Shown piece by piece: positions 7,693-13,720 of a stretch of DNA of 21,065 bases (position 1 is the first letter of the stretch; each line of letters opens with the position of its first letter). The notes beneath the pieces are model-generated. The model worked only from the letters and a program-made list of their open reading frames with translations. It was not told the origin of the DNA and made no database searches. The translations under genes and the position numbers were made by a program. Source of the DNA: a virus; the IMG/VR virus record IMGVR_UViG_3300021964_000677, positions 1 to 21,065 of that record. One strand, 5' to 3'.

Positions 7693-8458
7693 GCAACTTG
7701 AGCTTGACGAACTATCTTTGGTTGACCGTCCTGCAAATGCGTCTGCCAAAGTTGCACTTTTCAAGCGTGATTCCGAAGAGGAAAATATGGAAAAAGCATA
7801 TAAAATGAGCGATGCCGAAATGGAGGAAATGGACAAAGTGTCTGATGACCTCAAGGCTAAACTTCGTGGCTACATGGGAAAAGGTTATACCTTCCCAGAA
7901 GCCAAGAAAATGATGGATGACGACATGAAGAAAGCTGATGAGGATATTTCCTTGGAAGCTGAACTCATGGAACTCAAAGAGGAAAACGAGAACCTACGCA
8001 AACAGCTAGGTGAAGTCGTTGAGAAAAAAGAAGAGGTCGTAGAGACGATTGAGGTTAATGGAGAGGTGGTAGTAAAGGCTGACATTCCAGAGCCTGTCTT
8101 GAAAGCTCTTGAGGAAGCTAAGGTCGAAAAGCAGATGATCGAACTGCGTAAAAGAGCCGAAGCGGAATTACCACACTTTGACGTTGAAGTGGCTATGTCG
8201 TTGCTCAATGTTATCAAGGGTGATGCAAAAGTCCTAGAGGCACTTAAAGGCGCAGATGCTGCTTTTGCTGCTGCTATGGACGAAGTGGGAGAAAAATCTG
8301 TCGAGGCCGACATGACTGACCCACAATCTAAACTAGACAAGATGGTAGATGCCTATGCCGAAGAGCATAAGGTCAACAAATACGCTGCTTTTGATGCCAT
8401 CTCTAAAACAGCAGAGGGTAAATCCCTTATCGCTAAAACTTATGAAATTGGAGAATAA
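7679..8458 (+). CDS. Capsid scaffold protein with protease-type SLVDRPAN head
   Basis: A 259-residue, very charged protein, mostly helical. Residues 1-36 carry LDELSLVDRPANASAKVALF, a motif that normally ends XkdF/HK97-type proteases. The middle (about 85-160) is Glu/Lys-rich coiled coil (LKEENENLRKQLGEVVEKKE). The C-terminal part is a small Ala-rich helical domain that would bind the shell. Position between the protease and the decoration and capsid genes, size and composition all fit a scaffold that organises the procapsid and is then digested. It starts 14 bases before the protease stop, in the +1 frame, with its own ribosome binding site. A second in-frame ATG at 7787 with AGAGG five bases upstream would give a form lacking the SLVDRPAN head (MEKAYKMSDAEMEEMDK). 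Confidence 0.75.
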   Translation: MNLLKQLELDELSLVDRPANASAKVALFKRDSEEENMEKAYKMSDAEMEEMDKVSDDLKAKLRGYMGKGYTFPEAKKMMDDDMKKADEDISLEAELMELKEENENLRKQLGEVVEKKEEVVETIEVNGEVVVKADIPEPVLKALEEAKVEKQMIELRKRAEAELPHFDVEVAMSLLNVIKGDAKVLEALKGADAAFAAAMDEVGEKSVEADMTDPQSKLDKMVDAYAEEHKVNKYAAFDAISKTAEGKSLIAKTYEIGE

Positions 8459-8460
8459 TC

Positions 8461-8832
8461 ATGGCTGTACAAGAATCGCGTGATACACGTACATTCATTG
8501 CTGGCGAAGATCTATCATCTTCTCAGTTTAAATTCGTAACGCTAGAATCAGACGGACAAGTTGATCTTGCCGATTCTGCAGGTGAAAACTGCATTGGTGT
8601 AGTTATCAATGATCCTGCATCTGGTGGGGAAGCAACTGTTGTCGTATCTGGTAAGACAATGGTACAAGCTGGTGGCACAATCGCTGCTGGTGCTTCTGTA
8701 GCCACTGCTGCCGATGGGCAAGCTGTAACTGCCTCAGCGGGCAACATTGTAATGGGTTATGCTTTGGAAGCAGGTGTTGACGGTCAAACTATCGCCGTTG
8801 AACTGATCCAAGGTGGTAACGCTGCTGCGTAA
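8461..8832 (+). CDS. Capsid decoration / cement protein (DUF2190-like)
   Basis: A 123-residue, small, acidic, Gly/Ala-rich protein, all beta by appearance. Matching family signs are SSSQFKFVTLESDGQVDLAD near the start, then IGVVINDPASGGEATVVVSG, and repeated Ala/Gly turns (GGTIAAGASVATAADGQAV) ending in VELIQG. Proteins of this type bind the outside of the shell after expansion and stabilise it. It lies directly before the major capsid gene, the usual place. GGAG at 8450-8453 is seven bases before the ATG. The stop is followed by a 26-base gap to the capsid gene. Like the capsid gene, it appears to use more C-ending codons than the adhesin genes, in keeping with high expression (by eye only). 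Confidence 0.75.
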   Translation: MAVQESRDTRTFIAGEDLSSSQFKFVTLESDGQVDLADSAGENCIGVVINDPASGGEATVVVSGKTMVQAGGTIAAGASVATAADGQAVTASAGNIVMGYALEAGVDGQTIAVELIQGGNAAA

Positions 8833-8858
8833 CCTGTAAATAGGAAGGAATAACAACA

Positions 8859-9869
8859 ATGCCTATGCTAACCGCCTCACAGGTACATATTGATCAGCCG
8901 TTAACAAATCTGACAGTAGCGTACCTACAATCACAAGACAACTTTATCGCTGATAAGGTTTTCCCAAACGTACCTGTTGATAAAAAGACCAACAAGTATT
9001 ACATCTATGACCGCGAGAACTTCTTCCGTAGTGAAGTCCAGCCTCGCGCTCCACGCACTCGTTCACAGCGCGTTGGTATGTCAATCTCAAATGCAACGTA
9101 CACTTGTGACGTGCGGTCTTTGTCTACAGACTTTGACTTTGAGACACTGGCAAATGCTGACACTGCTTTGGATATTCGTCGCGGTGCATCAGAAATGCTC
9201 ACACACAATCTCTTGATTGACCGTGAAAAGCGTTTCATGTCTACGTTCTTTGGAGCGGGTATCTGGACGACTGAGTACACTGGTGTTGCTAATGCTGACA
9301 ACGATACTGCAGCAGAAGTCACACAGTGGGATGACTACACAAACTCAACTCCAATCGTTGACGTAACGAATGCTCGCCGTGCGATGCAGGTTGCTTCTGG
9401 TGGCTTTAAGCCAAACAAAATGGTTGTTACCCGTGATGTCCACGACACACTGATCAACCACCCAGACATCCTTGCACGTCTTAACGGTGGCGCAACTGTG
9501 ACCAACACGGCAATCATCACTCAAGGCAAACTGGCTGAGATCTTTGAGATTGCTGAGTATCACATCGTTGACGCGATTGAGAACACTGCAAAAGAGGGTC
9601 TTACTGAGTCTCTCGAATTTGTAGCAACCAAGAAAGCTGCTCTCTACTATGCGCCACAGTCTGCAGGATTGATGGTTCCATCAGCAGGGTACAACTTCAC
9701 ATGGAACGAACTGGATAACGCATCTGGTTACGGTATCGACATTCGTTCTTACACAGGTGACTTCCTGCGTGTTGAAGGTGTTGCAGAGCTTCTTGAAGCT
9801 AACATGGCTTACGACCAAAAGGTTGTAGGTGCAGACCTTGGTGTGTTCTTTAACACCATCTTGTCATAA
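8859..9869 (+). CDS. Major capsid protein
   Basis: A 336-residue protein that forms the icosahedral head shell. It has the style of the gpE-like branch of the HK97 fold: an N-terminal arm ending in ADKVFPNVPVDKKTNKYYIY, a spine region rich in Arg (REKRFMSTFFGAG), ARRAMQVASGGFKPNKMVVT and HDTLINHPDILARL as the typical central helix and P-domain, and a C-terminal beta part (YNFTWNELDNASGYGIDIRS) before DFLRVEGVAELLEA. There is no long N-terminal delta domain, which agrees with the separate scaffold upstream. AGGAAGGAA at about 8842-8850 is a strong ribosome binding site; a second ATG two codons in (8865) is possible. The start at 8859 gives MPMLTASQ. Confidence 0.9.
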   Translation: MPMLTASQVHIDQPLTNLTVAYLQSQDNFIADKVFPNVPVDKKTNKYYIYDRENFFRSEVQPRAPRTRSQRVGMSISNATYTCDVRSLSTDFDFETLANADTALDIRRGASEMLTHNLLIDREKRFMSTFFGAGIWTTEYTGVANADNDTAAEVTQWDDYTNSTPIVDVTNARRAMQVASGGFKPNKMVVTRDVHDTLINHPDILARLNGGATVTNTAIITQGKLAEIFEIAEYHIVDAIENTAKEGLTESLEFVATKKAALYYAPQSAGLMVPSAGYNFTWNELDNASGYGIDIRSYTGDFLRVEGVAELLEANMAYDQKVVGADLGVFFNTILS

Positions 9870-9873
9870 GGAG
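9868..9873 (+). promoter_or_regulatory. Ribosome binding site favouring ATG 9881 over GTG 9878
   Basis: AAGGAG overlaps the stop of the capsid gene and lies seven bases before ATG 9881 but only four before GTG 9878. The ATG is therefore the better start for the next gene. Confidence 0.6.
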
Positions 9874-9880
9874 TTAGGTG

Positions 9881-10279
9881 ATGACCCGACCGCCTTTCCA
9901 ATATGATAAGCCAGTCTTCGTGCGTAATCCTAATGGATTGCTGATGAATGGTAAGCGTTATGCTAAAGGTGATCTCGTTCCTTGGAAGGAGCGGGGTCTC
10001 CCGAAGGCCAACATTGAACGTATGTACAATGAGCTTCACCTTCATCATAATGAAGAGCTAGAGGTTACACTAAAGCCTTCTGTCGGTGACGGTCTTACTG
10101 ATCTTGATGCAGAGCAACTTGAAATCCTTGTTAAGACAATCAACGAGAGGGTAAAGGCCAAGACCTCTAATGAAGCTGAATACGACAGAAAGAAATGTCG
10201 TGTATCTAAAATCAAAGATAAACAAATTGGCTTCATTCGCTCTTGGCGTGGAAGACATGGTGACTTAGAGGCAGATTAA
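9881..10279 (+). CDS. Head-completion region protein of unknown function
   Basis: A 132-residue, basic protein without a name I can support. The N-terminal half has PVFVRNPNGLLMNGKRYAKG followed by DLVPWKERGLPKANIERMYN, which looks like a small conserved phage domain. The second half is a helix (DLDAEQLEILVKTINERVKA) and a Lys/Arg-rich tail (RKKCRVSKIKDKQIGFIRSW). It starts 12 bases after the capsid stop and shares one base with the next start (TAATG). In other phages this slot often holds a protein for head closure or joining; the basic tail may contact DNA or other virion proteins (inference). Confidence 0.5.
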   Translation: MTRPPFQYDKPVFVRNPNGLLMNGKRYAKGDLVPWKERGLPKANIERMYNELHLHHNEELEVTLKPSVGDGLTDLDAEQLEILVKTINERVKAKTSNEAEYDRKKCRVSKIKDKQIGFIRSWRGRHGDLEAD

Positions 10280-10743
10280 TGGCTTGGACTTATGACGAAA
10301 CCGATCTTGTAACTACAAGTGCTTCTGGTAGGGTAAATGTGGTTCGCCTGTTGATTGGTGATACAGATAATAACGACCAATTAATCCAAAACGAAGAGAT
10401 CATTTTCGCATTAGCTCAGTCCAATAATAATGTCTACTTTGCGGGATCTTGGGCAGCAGGTACAATCGCTGCTAAATTCGCTCGTAGGGTAACTACAAAA
10501 ATAGATGGGGCCTTATCATCGAACTACAGTGATTTGGCTAAACAGTATAAGGCCCTGTCTGCAGACCTTCGTGAACAAGGTCAGAAATATTCTATGACAT
10601 CTGCAAGTCTACGTGCTGGTGGTATATCTAACGCAGTTATAAAAACTAACCGTAGATTAACTGATAGGCCTGATTCTAGCTTTGCTAAGGGTCAGTTTGA
10701 TAACCCACCAACTGATGAACAGTATATCAGGGATTATGAATAA
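10279..10743 (+). CDS. Head-tail connector (gp6-like adaptor)
   Basis: A 154-residue, mainly helical protein. VRLLIGDTDNNDQLIQNEEI near residues 22-42 is the typical opening of the gp6-like head-tail connector family, in which a short helix is followed by an acidic loop and a second helix. Later helices (FAGSWAAGTIAAKFARRV, then LSSNYSDLAKQYKALSADLR) fit the four-helix core. Such adaptors form a ring under the portal and make the binding site for the stopper and tail. The stop overlaps the next start by one base (TAATG), and it is followed by the other neck genes in the standard order. Confidence 0.75.
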   Translation: MAWTYDETDLVTTSASGRVNVVRLLIGDTDNNDQLIQNEEIIFALAQSNNNVYFAGSWAAGTIAAKFARRVTTKIDGALSSNYSDLAKQYKALSADLREQGQKYSMTSASLRAGGISNAVIKTNRRLTDRPDSSFAKGQFDNPPTDEQYIRDYE

Positions 10744-11096
10744 TGTCGTTTCGGTCTTACGACCTTCTGAAACTTGTAGATGAACACGGGGAGACCTTAA
10801 CTCTCCGTAAGTATTCCTATGGTGCCTACAACCCCCAGACCTCAGCTTTGGCATCATCAAGCAGTACGGATTACACATTTACTGGTTACTTCTATAACTA
10901 TAGTCTTGGGGTAATTGATCCTGAGAATATAAACAGAGGTATACGTAAATGCGTGATCCCTGCTTTGGGGTTGACTGTCGCTCCTGATACTGAGGACGAG
11001 ATTATAGGTAATGGGAACAAGGTCCATATCAATAACGTCCTTACTATGTTCTCTGGTGGTACTGCTCTCTGCTATATTTGTGATGTAAGCGAATGA
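10743..11096 (+). CDS. Head-tail stopper / joining protein
   Basis: A 117-residue beta-rich protein. DEHGETLTLRKYSYGAYNPQ near the start and the pattern of strands with TFTGYFYNYS and KVHINNVLTMF at the end match small head-tail joining proteins that close the connector channel (SPP1 gp16 / HK97-type stoppers). The identity comes mostly from gene order: it follows the gp6-like adaptor and precedes a gp10-like protein. The end overlaps the next gene by four bases (ATGA). Confidence 0.6.
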   Translation: MSFRSYDLLKLVDEHGETLTLRKYSYGAYNPQTSALASSSSTDYTFTGYFYNYSLGVIDPENINRGIRKCVIPALGLTVAPDTEDEIIGNGNKVHINNVLTMFSGGTALCYICDVSE

Positions 11097-11509
11097 TTAA
11101 ATCCTCTGTCAAAATTGATGAAGCGGCTATAGCTAGAAAAATAGAAGCTGCTAAAACAAGTATTTTAGAAGAAGTAAAGAATGAATTTGCGGCGATTGCA
11201 TGGGACGCAACTAGGTTCTCCCCTGTATATACTGGCGCTTTTGTTACGTCTTGGTCATTTGAGACAGGTAAGTCAGGTAGGCCAAGGGGTAAAAGTTCTC
11301 TCAATAAACCTGAAGCCACTGATAAAGAGGGTATGAGAAAAGAAGGCCTTCAAAATCTTCTGTCTGATATAGATAAAATCCCTGACTTAGAAAGCACAAA
11401 AGTGGCTGTACTTCGTAATGGCGCACCTCACGCAGAGTATGTTGACTCTGGAGATAGTAAACAGGTAGGTCATATTATAAAGGGTAAATTAATAAGGCTT
11501 CACGGATGA
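11093..11509 (+). CDS. Tail completion / neck protein (HK97 gp10-like)
   Basis: A 138-residue protein. A long N-terminal helix (DEAAIARKIEAAKTSILEEV) is followed by AWDATRFSPVYTGAFVTSWS, the SPVxTGAFxxSW motif typical of HK97-gp10-like tail completion proteins, and by GAPHAEYVDSGDSKQVGHII, the matching Ala-Tyr-Val-x-x-Gly loop. These proteins sit where the tail joins the head. The two ends overlap their neighbours by four bases each (ATGA), so translation is probably coupled. Confidence 0.75.
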   Translation: MIKSSVKIDEAAIARKIEAAKTSILEEVKNEFAAIAWDATRFSPVYTGAFVTSWSFETGKSGRPRGKSSLNKPEATDKEGMRKEGLQNLLSDIDKIPDLESTKVAVLRNGAPHAEYVDSGDSKQVGHIIKGKLIRLHG

Positions 11510-11913
11510 GTAGCATATTTGTTGACATAAGACGTGGACTAGAATACGAACTCTCTCAGGTTACTGATATTCCCTCTATAGCCTACGAGAACGTATCTTT
11601 TGATCCTACAACGGGAACCTCTTGGGTGAGACCTACCTTCATTCCTACTTCCCGTAGGCCAGCAGTTAGAGGCACAAGCCCACAACAACTCTACACAGGG
11701 ATATTTAGGGTTGACTGCTTTGTGGCAGAGGGTAGTGGACCTTTAGCTGGTGACAATCTAGCAAACAGTATAATCGAGGCTTTTGAAGCTACCACAGATA
11801 TCACATTCAATTCAAAGACGATATCTATAGATTATGCAGAAAGAGAGGAAGGTAGGCTATCCTCTCCTTGGTACTTCATTCCAGTCACTATTGGCTGGTA
11901 TACATATAATTAG
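11506..11913 (+). CDS. Tail terminator (DUF4128 / gpU-like)
   Basis: A 135-residue protein. The N-terminal helix (IFVDIRRGLEYELSQV) plus SWVRPTFIPTSRRPAVRGTS and QQLYTGIFRVDCFVAEGSGP follow the layout of the DUF4128 tail terminator family: a helix, then strands with a conserved Y-x-G-[IF] segment, then the helix GDNLANSIIEAFEA. The C-terminus WYFIPVTIGWYTYN is the usual closing strand. Terminators stop tube growth and bind the neck. Position just before the tube gene supports the call. The gap to the next gene is ten bases. Confidence 0.7.
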   Translation: MSSIFVDIRRGLEYELSQVTDIPSIAYENVSFDPTTGTSWVRPTFIPTSRRPAVRGTSPQQLYTGIFRVDCFVAEGSGPLAGDNLANSIIEAFEATTDITFNSKTISIDYAEREEGRLSSPWYFIPVTIGWYTYN

Positions 11914-11923
11914 GAGAAACTAA

Positions 11924-12901
11924 ATGGCTTTCGCACAAGGCTCTCGTTCTAGTCTGTCGTTCAAAGAAGAAACGACTTTTGGTACGACACCAGCAGGTAA
12001 CTTTCAGAACCTGCCTTTCACCTCTCATTCACTCAACCTTACGAAAGATCGTGTAGCTGGTACAGACATCCAAGCTGACCGTATGCCTCGCGTTGACCGT
12101 CATGGTAACAAGGTCGTGGGTGGGGATATTGTAGCAGACCTACGTCACGCTGAATTTGACGTTCTTATGCAGTCTGCCCTTATGTCAGATAATGACTTCG
12201 CTACAGGCTTTACTGCTGGAGATGGGTCTACAACCGTAACTAACGCAGCTATCGTGGGTACTACACCTACTTTCTTGTCAATTGAGGATTACTCAGCAGA
12301 CATAGACCAAGCACGTTTATTCACAGGTTGTGCAGTAAACACAATGGCAGTCTCTATGGCCCCTAACCAGATGGTAACAGCTACTTTTGGTATGGTTGGT
12401 AAGACGATGACCATTGGTGCTACACAGAAGACACAAGATGCCTCTGCTGGTAACGAGCCATTTGATTCTTACTCAGGTGACATTAAACTTGGCAACAAGG
12501 GTACACTTGGTTCAGCGTTGACGCTTATCACCGCTCTTGATTTTACTGTTACAAACAACTTTGCGCCAACTCTGGTTATTGGTGAAGATACACCATCATC
12601 CCTTGAGTTTGGTACGGTATCTGTTGAAGGTACGGTTTCAGCATATTTTGAAGATGCAACATTGCTCAACCGCTTCTTAAACGAGACAGAATCGGCGCTT
12701 GAGGTTTCTGTGGGGGAAGGGTCAAACACGCTGACATTTCTGTTCCCACGCATCAAGGTAAACTCTGCTGACGTAGGGGTAGATGGTCCAACATCACGTA
12801 TTATCAACATGTCTTTTGTTGGTCTACGTACTGATGAGGATCTTAGCTCTTCAACAACGAATGCAAATACCATTCTTCAAATTACGAAGTCTGGTGCATA
12901 A
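11924..12901 (+). CDS. Major tail tube protein
   Basis: A 325-residue protein that would polymerise to form the tail tube. It resembles the Phage_tube_2 type: QGSRSSLSFKEETTFGTTPA at the start, then RVAGTDIQADRMPRVDRHGN and a GGDIVADLRHAEFDVLMQ segment, a beta core, and a C-terminal RIINMSFVGLRTDEDLSSST. Length fits the larger tube proteins of this type. Codon use looks close to the capsid gene, with many C-ending codons, in keeping with high copy number (by eye). The preceding GGAGA (about 11914-11918) is a good ribosome binding site. It is followed by the only structured non-coding gap in the window, at 12902-12983. Confidence 0.85.
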   Translation: MAFAQGSRSSLSFKEETTFGTTPAGNFQNLPFTSHSLNLTKDRVAGTDIQADRMPRVDRHGNKVVGGDIVADLRHAEFDVLMQSALMSDNDFATGFTAGDGSTTVTNAAIVGTTPTFLSIEDYSADIDQARLFTGCAVNTMAVSMAPNQMVTATFGMVGKTMTIGATQKTQDASAGNEPFDSYSGDIKLGNKGTLGSALTLITALDFTVTNNFAPTLVIGEDTPSSLEFGTVSVEGTVSAYFEDATLLNRFLNETESALEVSVGEGSNTLTFLFPRIKVNSADVGVDGPTSRIINMSFVGLRTDEDLSSSTTNANTILQITKSGA

Positions 12902-12983
12902 GAATCCTAGCTAGGATGAGGGGGGTGGTTGTCGGGTGCTGCTCCCCTCGCTTTAAAACCCGACTAGCCCGAAAGGAAACCCA
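12902..12983. promoter_or_regulatory. Structured leader between tube and chaperone genes (hairpin plus possible H-type pseudoknot)
   Basis: This 82-base gap holds three complementary pairs. ATCCTAGCTAGGAT at 12904-12917 is a perfect 14-base palindrome. Directly after it, 12918-12926 (GAGGGGGGT) can pair with 12941-12949 (GCTCCCCTC), nine pairs including two G-U. The loop of that stem holds GTCGGGT (12931-12937), which is fully complementary to ACCCGAC (12958-12964), giving an H-type pseudoknot layout. The chaperone's ribosome binding site (AAAGGAA, about 12973-12979) lies just downstream. Only a short TTT follows the first stem, so it is a poor intrinsic terminator. A role in mRNA processing, stability, or reducing chaperone expression relative to the tube is inferred. 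Confidence 0.5.
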
Positions 12984-13382
12984 ATGGACTTGAAAGACCT
13001 GACACCGACAAGTGACACTGTGGATGTGAACATTGTGCATCCTACGACACTAGAACCATTACTGAATGATAATTCAGACCCAATGGTAATTACTATGTAT
13101 GCTCCACATTCTAAGGAGTATAAGGCTGCAATACATGAACAGACAAACAAGCGTCTAAAACAAGCGCAGTCAAAGAAGAAGGTAGATTTAACTGCTGAAG
13201 ATATAGAAGACGCCACTCTTGATTTATTTGCCAAGACAACAAAATCTTGGAATATCACATACGATGGTAAAGAACCAGATTTCTCTGTGAGTAAAGCAAA
13301 AGAGATTTATAGCGAAGTCTTCTGGATTAGAGACCAGATTGACGAAGCGGTGAGTAACTCTTTAAATTTCAAGAAGGCTTGA
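12984..13382 (+). CDS. Tail assembly chaperone G (gpG-like)
   Basis: A 132-residue soluble, charged protein between the tube and tape-measure genes, the fixed position of gpG-like chaperones in siphoviruses. It holds the helical region KEYKAAIHEQTNKRLKQAQS and, later, AKEIYSEVFWIRDQIDEAVS. Chaperones of this type keep the tape measure soluble and recruit tube subunits. A canonical in-frame slippery heptamer, T TTA AAT, lies at 13361-13367, four codons before the stop, so part of the ribosomes should go on into the T frame. The name gpG is by role and position; sequence similarity to lambda gpG is not claimed. Confidence 0.8.
   Translation: MDLKDLTPTSDTVDVNIVHPTTLEPLLNDNSDPMVITMYAPHSKEYKAAIHEQTNKRLKQAQSKKKVDLTAEDIEDATLDLFAKTTKSWNITYDGKEPDFSVSKAKEIYSEVFWIRDQIDEAVSNSLNFKKA
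13361..13367 (+). promoter_or_regulatory. Programmed -1 ribosomal frameshift site (TTTAAAT)
   Basis: The heptamer fits X XXY YYZ in the correct phase: zero-frame codons are TTA (13362-13364) and AAT (13365-13367). After slipping back one base the next codon is TTT at 13367, and the -1 frame has no stop until 13718. A small hairpin TCAAG-AAGG-CTTGA (13369-13382) begins one base later and includes the zero-frame TGA; it is closer to the slip site than usual stimulators, so its role is uncertain. Confidence 0.85.
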
Positions 13383-13720
13383 TTGAAGAGCTTCTCGACT
13401 TTGCAGAACATGAGTTCTCCATCAGTAAGCCCGACAAAAGCGGGATATCAGAACGTGAACACTTAGAACAAGTAGAAAGGCAGACTGGACGTAGACCAAA
13501 GGGATTGGATGGACCTGATTTTCCCACTTTGTTGTCTCACATCTGGTCTGCCTTTGTTGCATTAAGCAGTGGCAGAACTATGGGCTTCTCTGGCCCTAAC
13601 CCGATTACCTACGATCAAATAAAAGCATGGAAGGAACTTACGAATACACCCTTGTCTTCTTGGGAAGTAGAGGCAATAAAACGTGTGGACGTAATTTACA
13701 TGGGTAGTTTTAATGGCTGA
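13367..13720 (+). CDS. T part of the frameshifted GT tail chaperone (GT fusion 12984-13720, 245 residues)
   Basis: This frame has no good start of its own. The only candidate is TTG 13379, which overlaps the G stop and lacks a clear ribosome binding site. It is best read as the C-terminal extension of G made by -1 slippage at 13361-13367: 128 residues from G, then FQEGLIEELLDFAEHEF and on to GSFNG, 117 residues, 245 in total. T domains of GT proteins bind the tube protein while the G part binds the tape measure (known from lambda). It contains FPTLLSHIWSAFVALSSGRT and ends with a helix (WEVEAIKRVDVIYMG). Its end overlaps the tape measure start by eight bases. Confidence 0.8.
   Translation, partial: FQEGLIEELLDFAEHEFSISKPDKSGISEREHLEQVERQTGRRPKGLDGPDFPTLLSHIWSAFVALSSGRTMGFSGPNPITYDQIKAWKELTNTPLSSWEVEAIKRVDVIYMGSFNG

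Noticed and set aside
7668-7700. Programmed frameshift fusing protease and scaffold
   Set aside because: The change needed is +1 and no good slippery codon is seen at the end of the protease; an overlapping start with AAGGAG explains the junction more simply.
7285-7854. 189-residue open frame on the minus strand across the protease-scaffold junction
   Set aside because: It lies fully opposite two well-supported genes, has a biased Ser-rich composition typical of antisense shadows, and no ribosome binding site or operon context.
7532-8458. Longer scaffold gene from GTG 7532
   Set aside because: It would overlap the protease domain by 160 bases, has no family character in the added 49 residues, and ATG 7679 has a proper ribosome binding site.
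12918-12957. Intrinsic terminator after the tube gene
   Set aside because: The stem is GC-rich, but only three T follow it and the next genes must be expressed with the operon; at most it could be a weak attenuator.
13379-13720. T as an independent gene from TTG 13379
   Set aside because: TTG is a poor start, no clear ribosome binding site is seen, and a perfect -1 slip site lies 12 bases upstream of the start with an open frame between.
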